Assembly: GCA_007133055.1 (NCBI GenBank)
Contig: SLNM01000259.1
Location: 1 to 6,108, forward strand
From: Lentisphaeria bacterium
Lineage (GTDB): Bacteria > Verrucomicrobiota > Lentisphaeria > Oligosphaerales > PUNB01
Direction: 5' to 3'
Length of the DNA stretch: 6,108 nucleotides
This document shows, piece after piece, positions 1 to 5,985 of this stretch; the first letter of the stretch is position 1, and each line of letters starts with the position of its first letter. The position numbers and the translations under genes are program-made. Under the pieces are notes generated by a model. The model did no database searches, was not told where the DNA came from, and saw only the letters and a program-made list of their open reading frames with translations.

Positions 1-287
1 CGCTTGAAGTCTCGTCGGGCCAGGTTGGCGGAACACGTACCCCTGGATCGACCAAGTGCCCTGTTGGGTTCTCGCCGCTTGCCCCGGACACCCGGGTTTG
101 CGGCCAGCCTGATAACGTCGCCTCTATCCCATATCAGGCGTCAGGGTAGAGACGTCGCTGTCAATTAAGCAGCGAGGGCGAAGTTATCGTTCGCAATTAC
201 TATTTTGACCGATGATTAAGGAGGCCAACGATCATCCTCCGCATGCCACCGACGCCGCACCTGCCCAGTCGAATCCGTAACGCCCCC
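1..287 (-). ncRNA. ssrA: tmRNA (transfer-messenger RNA), 3' end cut off by the window edge
   Basis: tmRNA acts with SmpB to rescue stalled ribosomes and tags the unfinished protein for proteolysis. Read on the minus strand, the RNA begins at 287 with GGGGGCGTTACGGATTCGAC, the standard 5' acceptor arm and tRNA-like start. PK1 follows: GGAGG (240-236) pairs with CCTCC (224-220), and ATGAT (235-231) pairs with ATCAT (216-212). The sequence GTTGGCCTC near PK1 and AAAATAGTAA before the tag both resemble E. coli tmRNA. The tag frame lies at 194-165. PK2 follows: TCTACCC-type bases at 151-144 pair with GGGATAGA-type bases at 130-122, and GCCTGATA (139-132) pairs perfectly with TATCAGGC (114-107). 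A GCCGC/GCGGC stem (104-100 with 78-74) enclosing a CCCGG/CCGGG hairpin is probably PK3. The resume codon is about 94 nt from the 5' end, against 90 in E. coli. Both 5' end and tag are on one piece, so this is not a permuted two-piece tmRNA. The T-arm and 3' acceptor, perhaps 60-80 nt by comparison with other tmRNAs, lie beyond base 1. Confidence 0.96.
165..194 (-). other. tmRNA tag-peptide reading frame (ANDNFALAA-stop)
   Basis: Codons GCG AAC GAT AAC TTC GCC CTC GCT GCT TAA encode ANDNFALAA. The ALAA C-terminus is the degradation signal recognised by ClpXP-type proteases, and the AND start resembles the E. coli tag ANDENYALAA. The resume codon is taken as GCG because tags usually begin with Ala and because the preceding AAAATAGTAATT occupies the place of the E. 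coli AAAAATAGTC. A frame shifted upstream by one codon (ATT) is possible but less likely. The tag frame sits between PK1 and PK2 as expected. Confidence 0.93.
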
Positions 288-487
288 ATAAAGGAGAGAG
301 GTGGGATTGGGTGTGAGCGTCAGAACGGGCGCGATTGGGGCCGGCGCCAGGCCGGCGGTGTTTCGCGCTTTGTTCTTTGGTGTTAGACCGTAATTTAATG
401 TCAAGGTTGCGGTATGGCAAGTTGTCATTTGAAGAGTAGGGCAGGGAGGGGATGCATTATAGCCACCGAACCGATGCGAGCCGGCCT
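288..487. other. non-coding spacer upstream of the tmRNA; no gene seen
   Basis: No convincing protein or RNA gene is visible here. Open frames crossing it are low-complexity and have no ribosome-binding site. One GC hairpin is present: GCCGGC (340-345) and GCCGGC (351-356) with a 5-base loop, about 53 bases upstream of the tmRNA 5' end. The tmRNA promoter should lie here on the minus strand. A TATAAT on that strand at 461-456 and a TTGACA at 404-399 exist, but neither has a proper partner at normal spacing, so no promoter is called. Confidence 0.6.
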
Positions 488-553
488 GTAACACGGTCGT
501 CCCCGGCCGTACCGGTGAGCATCGCGCAAAACTACGGGCGGGGACGCCCGTAG
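488..553 (-). repeat. twin-hairpin repeat element, copy 1 (inverted relative to copies 2 and 3)
   Basis: This is a 66-bp element. On the plus strand it runs from hairpin B (ACGGTCG, loop TCCC, CGGCCGT; 493-510, with one G·T wobble) through a variable spacer to hairpin A (ACGGGCG, loop GGGA, CGCCCGT; 534-551). Hairpin A extends to a 9-bp stem with the flanking CT/AG. The 33 bases 488-520 are the exact reverse complement of 975-1007 and of 1116-1148. The 20 bases of hairpin A plus flank match 942-961. The spacer between hairpins differs from copy 2 while its length is identical. This indicates selection or copying of the hairpins rather than of a coding sequence. Confidence 0.9.
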
Positions 554-590
554 GTACTATAATAACCACAAAAATGGCTGCATTTTGAAC

Positions 591-620
591 CACTGATGGA
601 CACTGATTAACACTGATGGG
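591..620. repeat. 10-bp short tandem repeat, three units (CACTGATNNN)
   Basis: Three exactly phased 10-bp units are CACTGATGGA, CACTGATTAA and CACTGATGGG. The first seven bases are invariant and the last three vary. The preceding GAAC gives the common intergenic form GAACCACTGAT. No gene overlaps it. The role is unknown. Confidence 0.85.
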
Positions 621-647
621 GGCAGGGGAGCATTATTAACAGAAGGC

Positions 648-665
648 CGCGAAGGGCGCGAAGAA
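648..665. repeat. 9-bp tandem repeat, two units (CGCGAAGNN)
   Basis: Two adjacent 9-bp units read CGCGAAGGG and CGCGAAGAA. They are the same kind of unit as the CGCGAAANA array at 765-791, about 100 bases away, and probably belong to one dispersed motif family. Confidence 0.65.
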
Positions 666-682
666 TAGGACCATGCATCCGG

Positions 683-729
683 TGCGGAAGGATTAAGCTC
701 TTCCGTTGTTCGTGCTTAATTCTTCCGCA
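683..729. repeat. 16-bp stem-loop with 15-base loop
   Basis: TGCGGAAGGATTAAGC (683-698) pairs with GCTTAATTCTTCCGCA (714-729). Fifteen positions are Watson-Crick pairs and one is G·T (691 with 721). The loop is 15 bases. It is not followed by a T-run on either strand, so an intrinsic terminator is unlikely. It lies between the CGCGAAG and CGCGAAA tandem repeats. It could be a small palindromic repeat element or a structured RNA segment; nothing further identifies it. Confidence 0.8.
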
Positions 730-764
730 GGTGTTCATCCCTTCGGGAATTATGCAGTTTCAAC

Positions 765-791
765 CGCGAAACACGCGAAAAACGCGAAAAA
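765..791. repeat. 9-bp tandem repeat, three units (CGCGAAANA)
   Basis: The units CGCGAAACA, CGCGAAAAA and CGCGAAAAA are consecutive and in phase at 765, 774 and 783. The same heptamer family appears at 648-665. No coding sequence overlaps. Confidence 0.8.
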
Positions 792-836
792 AACACCACT
801 CCCCGATTGTCCTTGCACAAAGCGGGAGATGTTATA

Positions 837-849
837 GCCCCAAAGGGGC
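837..849. repeat. small GC hairpin (GCCCC-AAA-GGGGC)
   Basis: A perfect 5-bp stem with a 3-base loop, the first of a dense run of hairpins that continues to 1143. Not followed by a T-run. Confidence 0.7.
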
Positions 850-862
850 GGAATCATCGTAG

Positions 863-891
863 CCCAGGGTTAAGCGAAGCGCAACCCTGGG
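863..891. repeat. 9-bp stem-loop (CCCAGGGTT / AACCCTGGG)
   Basis: CCCAGGGTT (863-871) pairs perfectly with AACCCTGGG (883-891). The 11-base loop AAGCGAAGCGC can form an inner GCG/CGC pairing. From memory, AGCCCAGGGT...ACCCTGGGT hairpins recur in intergenic DNA of planctomycete-like and verrucomicrobial genomes; this was not verified here. There is no T-tract, so it does not look like an intrinsic terminator. Confidence 0.8.
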
Positions 892-912
892 TAGGCATCA
901 GAAAATAGGGTT

Positions 913-929
913 GTGCCCTGAAGGGGCAC
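913..929. repeat. 6-bp stem-loop (GTGCCC-TGAAG-GGGCAC)
   Basis: A perfect 6-bp stem with a 5-base loop, lying between the CCCAGGGTT hairpin and twin-hairpin copy 2. Part of the same palindrome cluster. Confidence 0.7.
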
Positions 930-941
930 CTCAACTTGTAT

Positions 942-1007
942 CTACGGGCGTCCCCGCCCGTGGAACCGCACGGCGCTCACCGGTACGGCCGGGGACGACC
1001 GTGTTAC
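942..1007 (+). repeat. twin-hairpin repeat element, copy 2 (complete)
   Basis: Hairpin A (ACGGGCG-TCCC-CGCCCGT) is at 944-961, a 23-base spacer follows, and hairpin B (ACGGCCG-GGGA-CGACCGT) is at 985-1002. B matches the reverse complement of A at 16 of 18 bases, so the element is an inverted pair of hairpins whose loops TCCC and GGGA are complementary. Bases 975-1007 are identical to copy 3 and to the reverse complement of copy 1. Similarity to copy 3 covers 953-1019 against 1094-1160, at a constant offset of 141 bp with four mismatches in 67. Confidence 0.9.
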
Positions 1008-1043
1008 CGACGGTTCGCGCGGGGGGGTCATCTTGCCCTGGAG

Positions 1044-1083
1044 CCGTCCGGCCTCGGACGGTATTAACGGCGGAGCCCGCCGT
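1044..1083. repeat. two adjacent 7-bp hairpins between twin-hairpin copies 2 and 3
   Basis: CCGTCCG-GCCT-CGGACGG (1044-1061) and ACGGCGG-AGC-CCGCCGT (1067-1083) are both perfect 7-bp stems with 3- or 4-base loops. They keep the ACGG...CCGT or CCGT...ACGG framing of hairpins A and B, but the inner bases differ. They may be diverged members of the same family or independent palindromes. The second abuts the damaged hairpin A of copy 3. Confidence 0.8.
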
Positions 1084-1093
1084 CCCCAGGAGG

Positions 1094-1160
1094 CCCGCCC
1101 GTGGGACCGCACCCCGCTCACCGGTACGGCCGGGGACGACCGTGTTACCGGCGGTTCGCG
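1094..1160 (+). repeat. twin-hairpin repeat element, copy 3 (left hairpin damaged)
   Basis: It matches 953-1019 with four substitutions in 67 bp, including the invariant 33-bp core at 1116-1148 with hairpin B at 1126-1143. Only the right arm of hairpin A survives (CCCGCCCGT, 1094-1102). The left arm is replaced by sequence overlapping the 1067-1083 hairpin. The copy ends 27 bases from the apbE stop codon. It would be transcribed at the 3' end of the apbE mRNA, but it has no T-tract and is not a typical intrinsic terminator. Confidence 0.85.
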
Positions 1161-1186
1161 GGGGTCCAGCATTTATCCGCGGAAAT

Positions 1187-2272
1187 CTATGGCGAGTTTG
1201 GTTGGTGGATTAATCGGACCAGGTCCGGGGGGTGGTTTTCCGGGAGGTATTCGATTTGGATCATGTCGTCCTGGTCGCGATAGGCTATGATCACTTGCCG
1301 GTCCGGGGCTTGCCTTACCCATTCCTCGGCCTTGGGCAGGCCGCCGACGACGAAGGCAGTGGCCTGAATCTCCGCTTCGAGGGCGGTTGGGGCGATGACG
1401 GTGACACTGAGCACCCTGGTTTGCGTGATGCCGGTTTTGGGGTTGACAATGTGGCCTACGGTTCGGCCCTCGATTTCCCGAAATCTCAGATAGTCACCGC
1501 TGGTGGCGACGCCTGCCTGTTGCACGATGATTTCATCTAGATGCTGTCCGGGCTGCTGCGGGTCGCGGATGCCGATTTTATAGCCGGGAGTGTTATGGGG
1601 CGCTTCCAGGCAGACCAGGTCTCCGCCCAGGTAGACAATGCCGGTTGTGATGCCATGCCGGCGAAGGATTTCGACTGCCTGATCAAGGGCGTAGCCTTTG
1701 GCGATGCCGCCCAGGTCAATGCGGGTATCGGGATGGCCGAAGCTGACGGCTTGGTCTTCCGGGTAGAAGGTGATCTGTTCCATTCCGACGGGCTCCAGAG
1801 CCTGCTGGACTTCCTGTTCGGACGGCCATTCATGCCGTTCCTGGTAGAATCCCCACAACTGCATCAGGCTGCCGATCGTGACATCGAACAGTCCGTCCGT
1901 CTGCTGGTGTGCTTGTTTTGCGGCGATCAGGATATCCCACAGCATATCACTGCATTCGACAGGCTGTTCATAGGCCGTTTGGTTAAGCTGTGACAGTTCG
2001 CTTTCGGGGTCGAAGACATTGATGGTGTGATGCAGTTTTTCGAAATAATCGATCACCTCTTCGGCGGCTTCGCTGGCGGCTGTCAGCATCGGGGTCTGCC
2101 AGAGTTTGATTTCGCCGACGGTGCCAAAGACGGCGAAGCGCCGTACCAACTCGGGTGGTGGCAGTCGGTCTCCTCCGAACCGGTGGAAGAACAGGACCAG
2201 TCCCATGGCCAGAACTACCGCGATGGTAATTAGGATCTGCCTGCGTTTTACGATGTCAGTTTGAGTTGACAT
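1187..2272 (-). CDS. apbE: membrane-anchored FAD:protein FMN transferase (ApbE family)
   Basis: ApbE enzymes use FAD and Mg2+ to attach FMN through a phosphoester bond to Thr or Ser of envelope proteins such as NqrB, NqrC and RnfG. The product is 361 aa, normal for the family. The N-terminus is positively charged (KRRQ), then a membrane segment spans about residues 13-29. No lipobox Cys is present, so it is probably an uncleaved anchor with the enzyme in the periplasm. Family motifs in order are FGT (49-51), DPESELSQLN (88-97), GLFDVTIGSLMQLWG (127-141), DLGGIAKGYALD (186-197), YLGGDL (214-219), IGIRDP (233-238), TSGDY (257-261) and HIVNPKTG (274-281). In the C-terminal AD-A-AT motif the expected metal-binding Asp is Glu301 (EAEIQATAFVVGG, 299-311), while Thr305 is kept. 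The ATG at 2272 has AAGGA five bases upstream. A longer frame from a TTG at 2344 is rejected because it lacks a well-placed ribosome-binding site. The gene overlaps the upstream gene by 17 bp, so the two are probably coupled. Confidence 0.93.
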   Translation of the reverse strand: MSTQTDIVKRRQILITIAVVLAMGLVLFFHRFGGDRLPPPELVRRFAVFGTVGEIKLWQTPMLTAASEAAEEVIDYFEKLHHTINVFDPESELSQLNQTAYEQPVECSDMLWDILIAAKQAHQQTDGLFDVTIGSLMQLWGFYQERHEWPSEQEVQQALEPVGMEQITFYPEDQAVSFGHPDTRIDLGGIAKGYALDQAVEILRRHGITTGIVYLGGDLVCLEAPHNTPGYKIGIRDPQQPGQHLDEIIVQQAGVATSGDYLRFREIEGRTVGHIVNPKTGITQTRVLSVTVIAPTALEAEIQATAFVVGGLPKAEEWVRQAPDRQVIIAYRDQDDMIQIEYLPENHPPDLVRLIHQPNSP

Positions 2273-5200
2273 GATTTTCCTTGTTATTTCCTCGTCGCCA
2301 GCGCGGGGCGAAGTTTTTTCTGTGTGCGGCGAGCCACTGTACAATACTCCAGACCATCAATCCGGTAGCGGCTGCGGCGAAGGCGTATGTCAAAGCGGCA
2401 AGGTAACTATAATATGCCCCTTCCAGGAGAACTCGCAAGGCCAGAACCAGAATTGCGCATCCGTACAGCATACCGACCCGGAATATCGCCGAGCGCCGGG
2501 CGTTTTTCCAGACTACGGCGCTCACGACAAGGCCGAGAATAAAGGACAGGCTTTTCAGCGGCATATCGATGGAGCCTTTCAGGTAATGAATTTGCAGCCA
2601 GGCCGGTTCGTCCTTGCTGACGATCAGGGACTGGAATGCATGGGTTTCGGCAGTGCGGGGGCGGGTGCCGGTATAGAGGGCGCCACGGTATTCACCTGCT
2701 TTGTCAGACTCGCTTTGTTCGAGCGCCAGGATATTTCTTGCCGCCTGCCTGCTTTCAAGCTGACTCACGGCCCGTCGTTCGCGGACGGTGGTTTCGATCT
2801 CGGCGTCCGGGTTAAGCTGTCGCAACTGTGTTTCCATGGCGTACTCGCTGTCCAGGCGTCGGATTGAGCCGGTTTCCCGGAGCACCCGATAGCCCCTGGG
2901 CAGCGAGAGTGTCCATCCGAGGCGCAGGACATCGATGCCGACCAGCGGTGACTCGAGGCGCAGGCTGCCGGAGCGTCCGAGGCTGTTGCGTCCATGACTG
3001 TAGCGCACGCGCACCTCCTGGGTTCCGAGTCCGTCCTGATCGCCGCGGGCCACCGGAATTTTGGTCAGATCACCGTCGCGCAGCGGAGTGACCGGCTGAT
3101 TGTTGACGAATGCGTGCCATGGTCTTGCGCCCTCCGGCAGTCTGAGGTCTAGGTATTGCCGGCGGGTATTGCGCAGGACACATGCCAGGTCGGTGATCAT
3201 GTTGCCCTCTTCGGTAATGGAAGTGCTGAACCTTGCGGTTTCCACGACGGCCACAGTGACTTCGGCGGCGCCGTGGGGGATGGCGCTGATTCTCAGCATG
3301 TACGGATGCGAGACATAGCGGTAGGCCAGGAGCAGGGGCGCTGTTTCCAGCCCCTGGGTGAAGACGGCGGGGATTTCGCGTCCGTCCACCGGGGTCAGGT
3401 TTACGACATCCTGATCCGCCACTTGCAGCTCGACCTCCGGTCTCGAGGTGACTGCGAGGTATCCGGTTTCCCGGTAGACCCCCGGAGTTGAAATACCGGG
3501 GTATGGGATGAGCGCCTGGGCTTCGTCCAGCCTAATCTGGAAATCGACAAACAGGGTGTAGCTATCGATTCGCGGCGATTGCAGGGTGATAATCCAGAGT
3601 CCATCCTCGTCGGTTTTCTCGCGGTGGCGGATGTCGTCGCCGTCGAATTCAACGGCCATGGCGCCGGGTGGGATTCTAACTTTCAGCCGGTCGATGCCGG
3701 CGTTGGAGATCGAGTACTGGGCAGTGGCGCTGACGGTGAGCATTTCATCTCCCACGGTCAGCAGGTTGAACATCTCGGCAACCACTCTTGGTTCGATAGG
3801 TTCGACTTGCAGGGCCAGTTGCCAAGGCTGGCTGAAGTATCGGAAGGCCAGCGCCATATCTCCGGTTTGGCGCAGCATTGCGGGCGGGAGATCGCTCATG
3901 CCGATGCTGACCAGTCCTTCGAGTTCCTCCTCGGCAGGTTTCAGTCGCACGCTGGTTTCGCTGACCACGGCCAGGTAGCCATTTTCCTTGCGTGTGTCCA
4001 ATGTTCTGATGACCGGCATTTCGATCTGCTCCGGGCTGGCCGGCACCGATTTAACGGTTTCCATTCTCAGCACGTATTCGCCCTGGGCCTGGGAGCGGAG
4101 GTTGACGGTGAGCACTTGTTTGTTTTCATCGTAGGACGTATCGTCGATATCGGCTCCTTCGATGGCACCCCGCCTCAGCTCCCTGGGTATGGCCAGGCGC
4201 AGTTGGAAGACACCTGCCCGGCGGATTGAGTAATGGATTTCCGACTGTATTTCCAGGGCTCGGTCGCCGAGTTTGTAAATGCTTCTGACTTCGGCCTGCA
4301 CCTCCGGCTCTATTTCGCTTAGGCTGACCGTCAGCCGATATGCCGGGCGAATATATCTGAATCCGAGAGCCGGGTTCATTTTTTGTAGGAATTCCGGCAG
4401 TTCCGTAACGTTGACCTGGCTGAGGCCGGCGATTTCCGCCATTTCCACGTTGGTACCCGGTTCGGGCAGCAGGGCGAGGTAGCCGATTTCCCGTTCGGCG
4501 TCTTTGGCGGTGATTGTGGGGATTTCGGTGATTTCCGCGTCCGGCTCCCGGAACTCGAATTCGGTTTCGAGCCGCAACTGGTATTCCCCCTCGGCCTGCG
4601 AGCGCAGGGTAACGGTCAACACCCGGCCGGTTTCATCGAGTCGCCAGTTATTAATATTTTCCCCGTGAACATCGACCAGCTCGAGTCCCGGGCTCAGCCC
4701 GACGGTAAACTGAAAAACCCCTGCGTCCCGGATTGTATAGTTAAGCTTCGAGTTCATGCGCAGGGAATTCATGCCGGTGCGGATCAGGCTCAAGGTTTCG
4801 ACCGAGGTTCTAGCGGTTGCCTCGCCGACGCGCAGGCTCAGCGCGAATGGTCGGTTCAGGTATCGGTATCCCAGTCGCAGTTGGTGGGCCGCCGGCAGGG
4901 GAGGGGGGTCAATCTCCCGCACGTCCATATAGCTGATATTGTCCATGTCAAGGGTTTCCACCTGAATGCCGCGAATTGCCGAGACCACGATCCGGCCCTT
5001 TTCCCGGTTAACTTGCAGCGGTTCGACCGCCGGTATGGCGAGGGCGGATTCCTGTGCCGGCAGCATTTTTTCCAATACCAACCGCAGGGAAAGGTCTCCG
5101 CTGGTTTTCTCATTCAGCTCGACGTTCAGCAACCGACTGCCGTCGTCCGCCTCCTCGACGTTCCATCTGCGGATATTATCACCGGTTATTTCGAGCAGGT

Positions 5201-5975
5201 TGCAATTGGCGGGGAATCGAATCGGCAGTTTTTCGACGCCGTCCTGAACGATGGAGTAGTCGATTTTTGTGTCGATTCTCATGACTCCGTAACCGATGGA
5301 GGCGTGCATGGTCTGATCGGCAAAGACGATAGGTTCGGTCACCACTTCGGCGATCTTTGGCTGCCAGGTCAGGGTTGCTCGGTCGCGCCCTCCGAAAAGC
5401 CTGATGGTTGTGGCGTTTGCTCTTTCGACCTTTTCCATGCTCATGTCCGGACTGACCTGGATGTCCAAGTCCTGGCCGGGAATGGTAATCTCGGTGGTCG
5501 CGACCAGGCCTTGCAGCATGGGCACGGTGATGCTTCGGGTGCGGTTGCTTTGCTCCACCGGCACCACAAACTCCAGCTCCGCCGTCAGTCGGCCTTTGTC
5601 CTCCAGCACCAGCTCGATACCGCGTCTGCCGCGGACGATATATCCTTTGGGGCCGAACCATCCTCTGGCGACCGACCAGTCGGTAATGGCGGTATCGGCA
5701 GGCAGAATCACCGTGCGACTTTCTTCGTCGGCATGGGAGCGGGCTTCGACAGTCATTGTGAAGCGTGCGATTCGGTCTCCGACTTCCCCCTGGGTGGAGA
5801 CTTGAGTGATGACCAGGGGTTCCCGGATGTCCCGAGGTTCAGGCAGGGATCGCGCAAAAGCGCTTTGGGGAAGGGCACCGACAAAGGTGAGAGACAACAT
5901 CATGAACAATGCTGCACGGGACATGGCACTCGCCACCGGAGCCGGCCTGAGGTTATGATGATTGGTGGTTTGCAT
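2256..5975 (-). CDS. large secreted, membrane-anchored protein with about 170-residue repeats, function unknown
   Basis: The product is 1239 aa and I cannot assign a named family. It starts with a signal peptide: hydrophobic core about residues 20-35 and a likely cut after AFA (39-41). An N-terminal beta-rich domain (about 50-200) follows. Then come repeats whose start motif (G/A)(Y/F)RY lies at 369, 538, 710 and 884, spacings of 169, 172 and 174. Each repeat carries YSI-x-x-AG(V/I) (near 413, 582, 754), a V-x-G-x-x-I loop, L(T/I)V-x-L-x-S...Y-x-L, and a closing (E/R)-x-GYLA-(V/L). RSQAEGEYQLRLET (458-471) and RSQAQGEYVLRMET (627-640) are almost identical. A diverged copy precedes the first (DYSI at 240), and the one from 884 is degenerate. 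Three membrane helices lie near 1140-1157, 1164-1182 and 1189-1215. Charged KNARR and RWRR segments fit a cytoplasmic C-terminus, leaving some 1100 residues in the periplasm. No SGAT-type flavinylation motif was found. The ATG at 5975 is preferred over Met18 because AAGGAG lies ten bases upstream. Probably a structural or ligand-binding envelope protein; no enzymatic motif was seen. Confidence 0.9.
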   Translation of the reverse strand: MQTTNHHNLRPAPVASAMSRAALFMMLSLTFVGALPQSAFARSLPEPRDIREPLVITQVSTQGEVGDRIARFTMTVEARSHADEESRTVILPADTAITDWSVARGWFGPKGYIVRGRRGIELVLEDKGRLTAELEFVVPVEQSNRTRSITVPMLQGLVATTEITIPGQDLDIQVSPDMSMEKVERANATTIRLFGGRDRATLTWQPKIAEVVTEPIVFADQTMHASIGYGVMRIDTKIDYSIVQDGVEKLPIRFPANCNLLEITGDNIRRWNVEEADDGSRLLNVELNEKTSGDLSLRLVLEKMLPAQESALAIPAVEPLQVNREKGRIVVSAIRGIQVETLDMDNISYMDVREIDPPPLPAAHQLRLGYRYLNRPFALSLRVGEATARTSVETLSLIRTGMNSLRMNSKLNYTIRDAGVFQFTVGLSPGLELVDVHGENINNWRLDETGRVLTVTLRSQAEGEYQLRLETEFEFREPDAEITEIPTITAKDAEREIGYLALLPEPGTNVEMAEIAGLSQVNVTELPEFLQKMNPALGFRYIRPAYRLTVSLSEIEPEVQAEVRSIYKLGDRALEIQSEIHYSIRRAGVFQLRLAIPRELRRGAIEGADIDDTSYDENKQVLTVNLRSQAQGEYVLRMETVKSVPASPEQIEMPVIRTLDTRKENGYLAVVSETSVRLKPAEEELEGLVSIGMSDLPPAMLRQTGDMALAFRYFSQPWQLALQVEPIEPRVVAEMFNLLTVGDEMLTVSATAQYSISNAGIDRLKVRIPPGAMAVEFDGDDIRHREKTDEDGLWIITLQSPRIDSYTLFVDFQIRLDEAQALIPYPGISTPGVYRETGYLAVTSRPEVELQVADQDVVNLTPVDGREIPAVFTQGLETAPLLLAYRYVSHPYMLRISAIPHGAAEVTVAVVETARFSTSITEEGNMITDLACVLRNTRRQYLDLRLPEGARPWHAFVNNQPVTPLRDGDLTKIPVARGDQDGLGTQEVRVRYSHGRNSLGRSGSLRLESPLVGIDVLRLGWTLSLPRGYRVLRETGSIRRLDSEYAMETQLRQLNPDAEIETTVRERRAVSQLESRQAARNILALEQSESDKAGEYRGALYTGTRPRTAETHAFQSLIVSKDEPAWLQIHYLKGSIDMPLKSLSFILGLVVSAVVWKNARRSAIFRVGMLYGCAILVLALRVLLEGAYYSYLAALTYAFAAAATGLMVWSIVQWLAAHRKNFAPRWRRGNNKENHVNSN
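2278..2282 (-). promoter_or_regulatory. ribosome-binding site fixing the apbE start
   Basis: AAGGA on the minus strand, five bases before the ATG at 2272, lies inside the last codons of the upstream gene. It supports the short start over the upstream TTG and fits coupled translation. Confidence 0.75.
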
Positions 5976-5985
5976 TTTTTGTATT

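Noticed and set aside
399..404. TTGACA on the minus strand as a tmRNA promoter -35 box
   Set aside because: The matching -10 position reads ACCAAA or similar, with no resemblance to TATAAT at 16-18 bases spacing.
456..461. TATAAT on the minus strand as a tmRNA promoter -10 box
   Set aside because: No -35-like hexamer occurs 16-18 bases upstream, and the implied leader of about 160 bases is long for a tmRNA. Promoter rules for this lineage are unknown.
558..563. TATAAT on the plus strand
   Set aside because: There is no -35 box at proper spacing and no plus-strand gene downstream.
216..593. Minus-strand open frame of 125 codons overlapping the tmRNA
   Set aside because: It runs into the tmRNA 5' half and across the twin-hairpin repeat. 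It has no ribosome-binding site, and its PVRPGTTVL stretch is just the translation of the repeat.
488..1160. CRISPR array
   Set aside because: The repeats are only three, are in mixed orientation, and are separated by spacers of very different length. They are themselves compound palindromes, and no cas-like gene is near.
1094..1186. Intrinsic terminator for apbE
   Set aside because: The only strong hairpin (1126-1143) is not followed by a T-run on the minus strand.
911..1290. Several plus- and minus-strand open frames over the repeat cluster
   Set aside because: They translate the GC-rich palindromic repeats (Pro/Arg/Gly-rich, with the same peptide recurring) and have no supporting start signals or recognisable domains.
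2273..2344. Longer apbE start at a TTG (2344)
   Set aside because: It would put a charged, non-hydrophobic 24-residue extension before the membrane anchor. The nearest GGAG is only two bases from the TTG, whereas the ATG at 2272 has a well-spaced AAGGA.
3718..3750. TVSATAQ (residues 747-753) as an ApbE flavin-acceptor motif in the large protein
   Set aside because: It lacks the Gly before AT and the upstream Asp of the known D-x-x-SGAT pattern, and it sits in a regular repeat position where other copies have unrelated residues.
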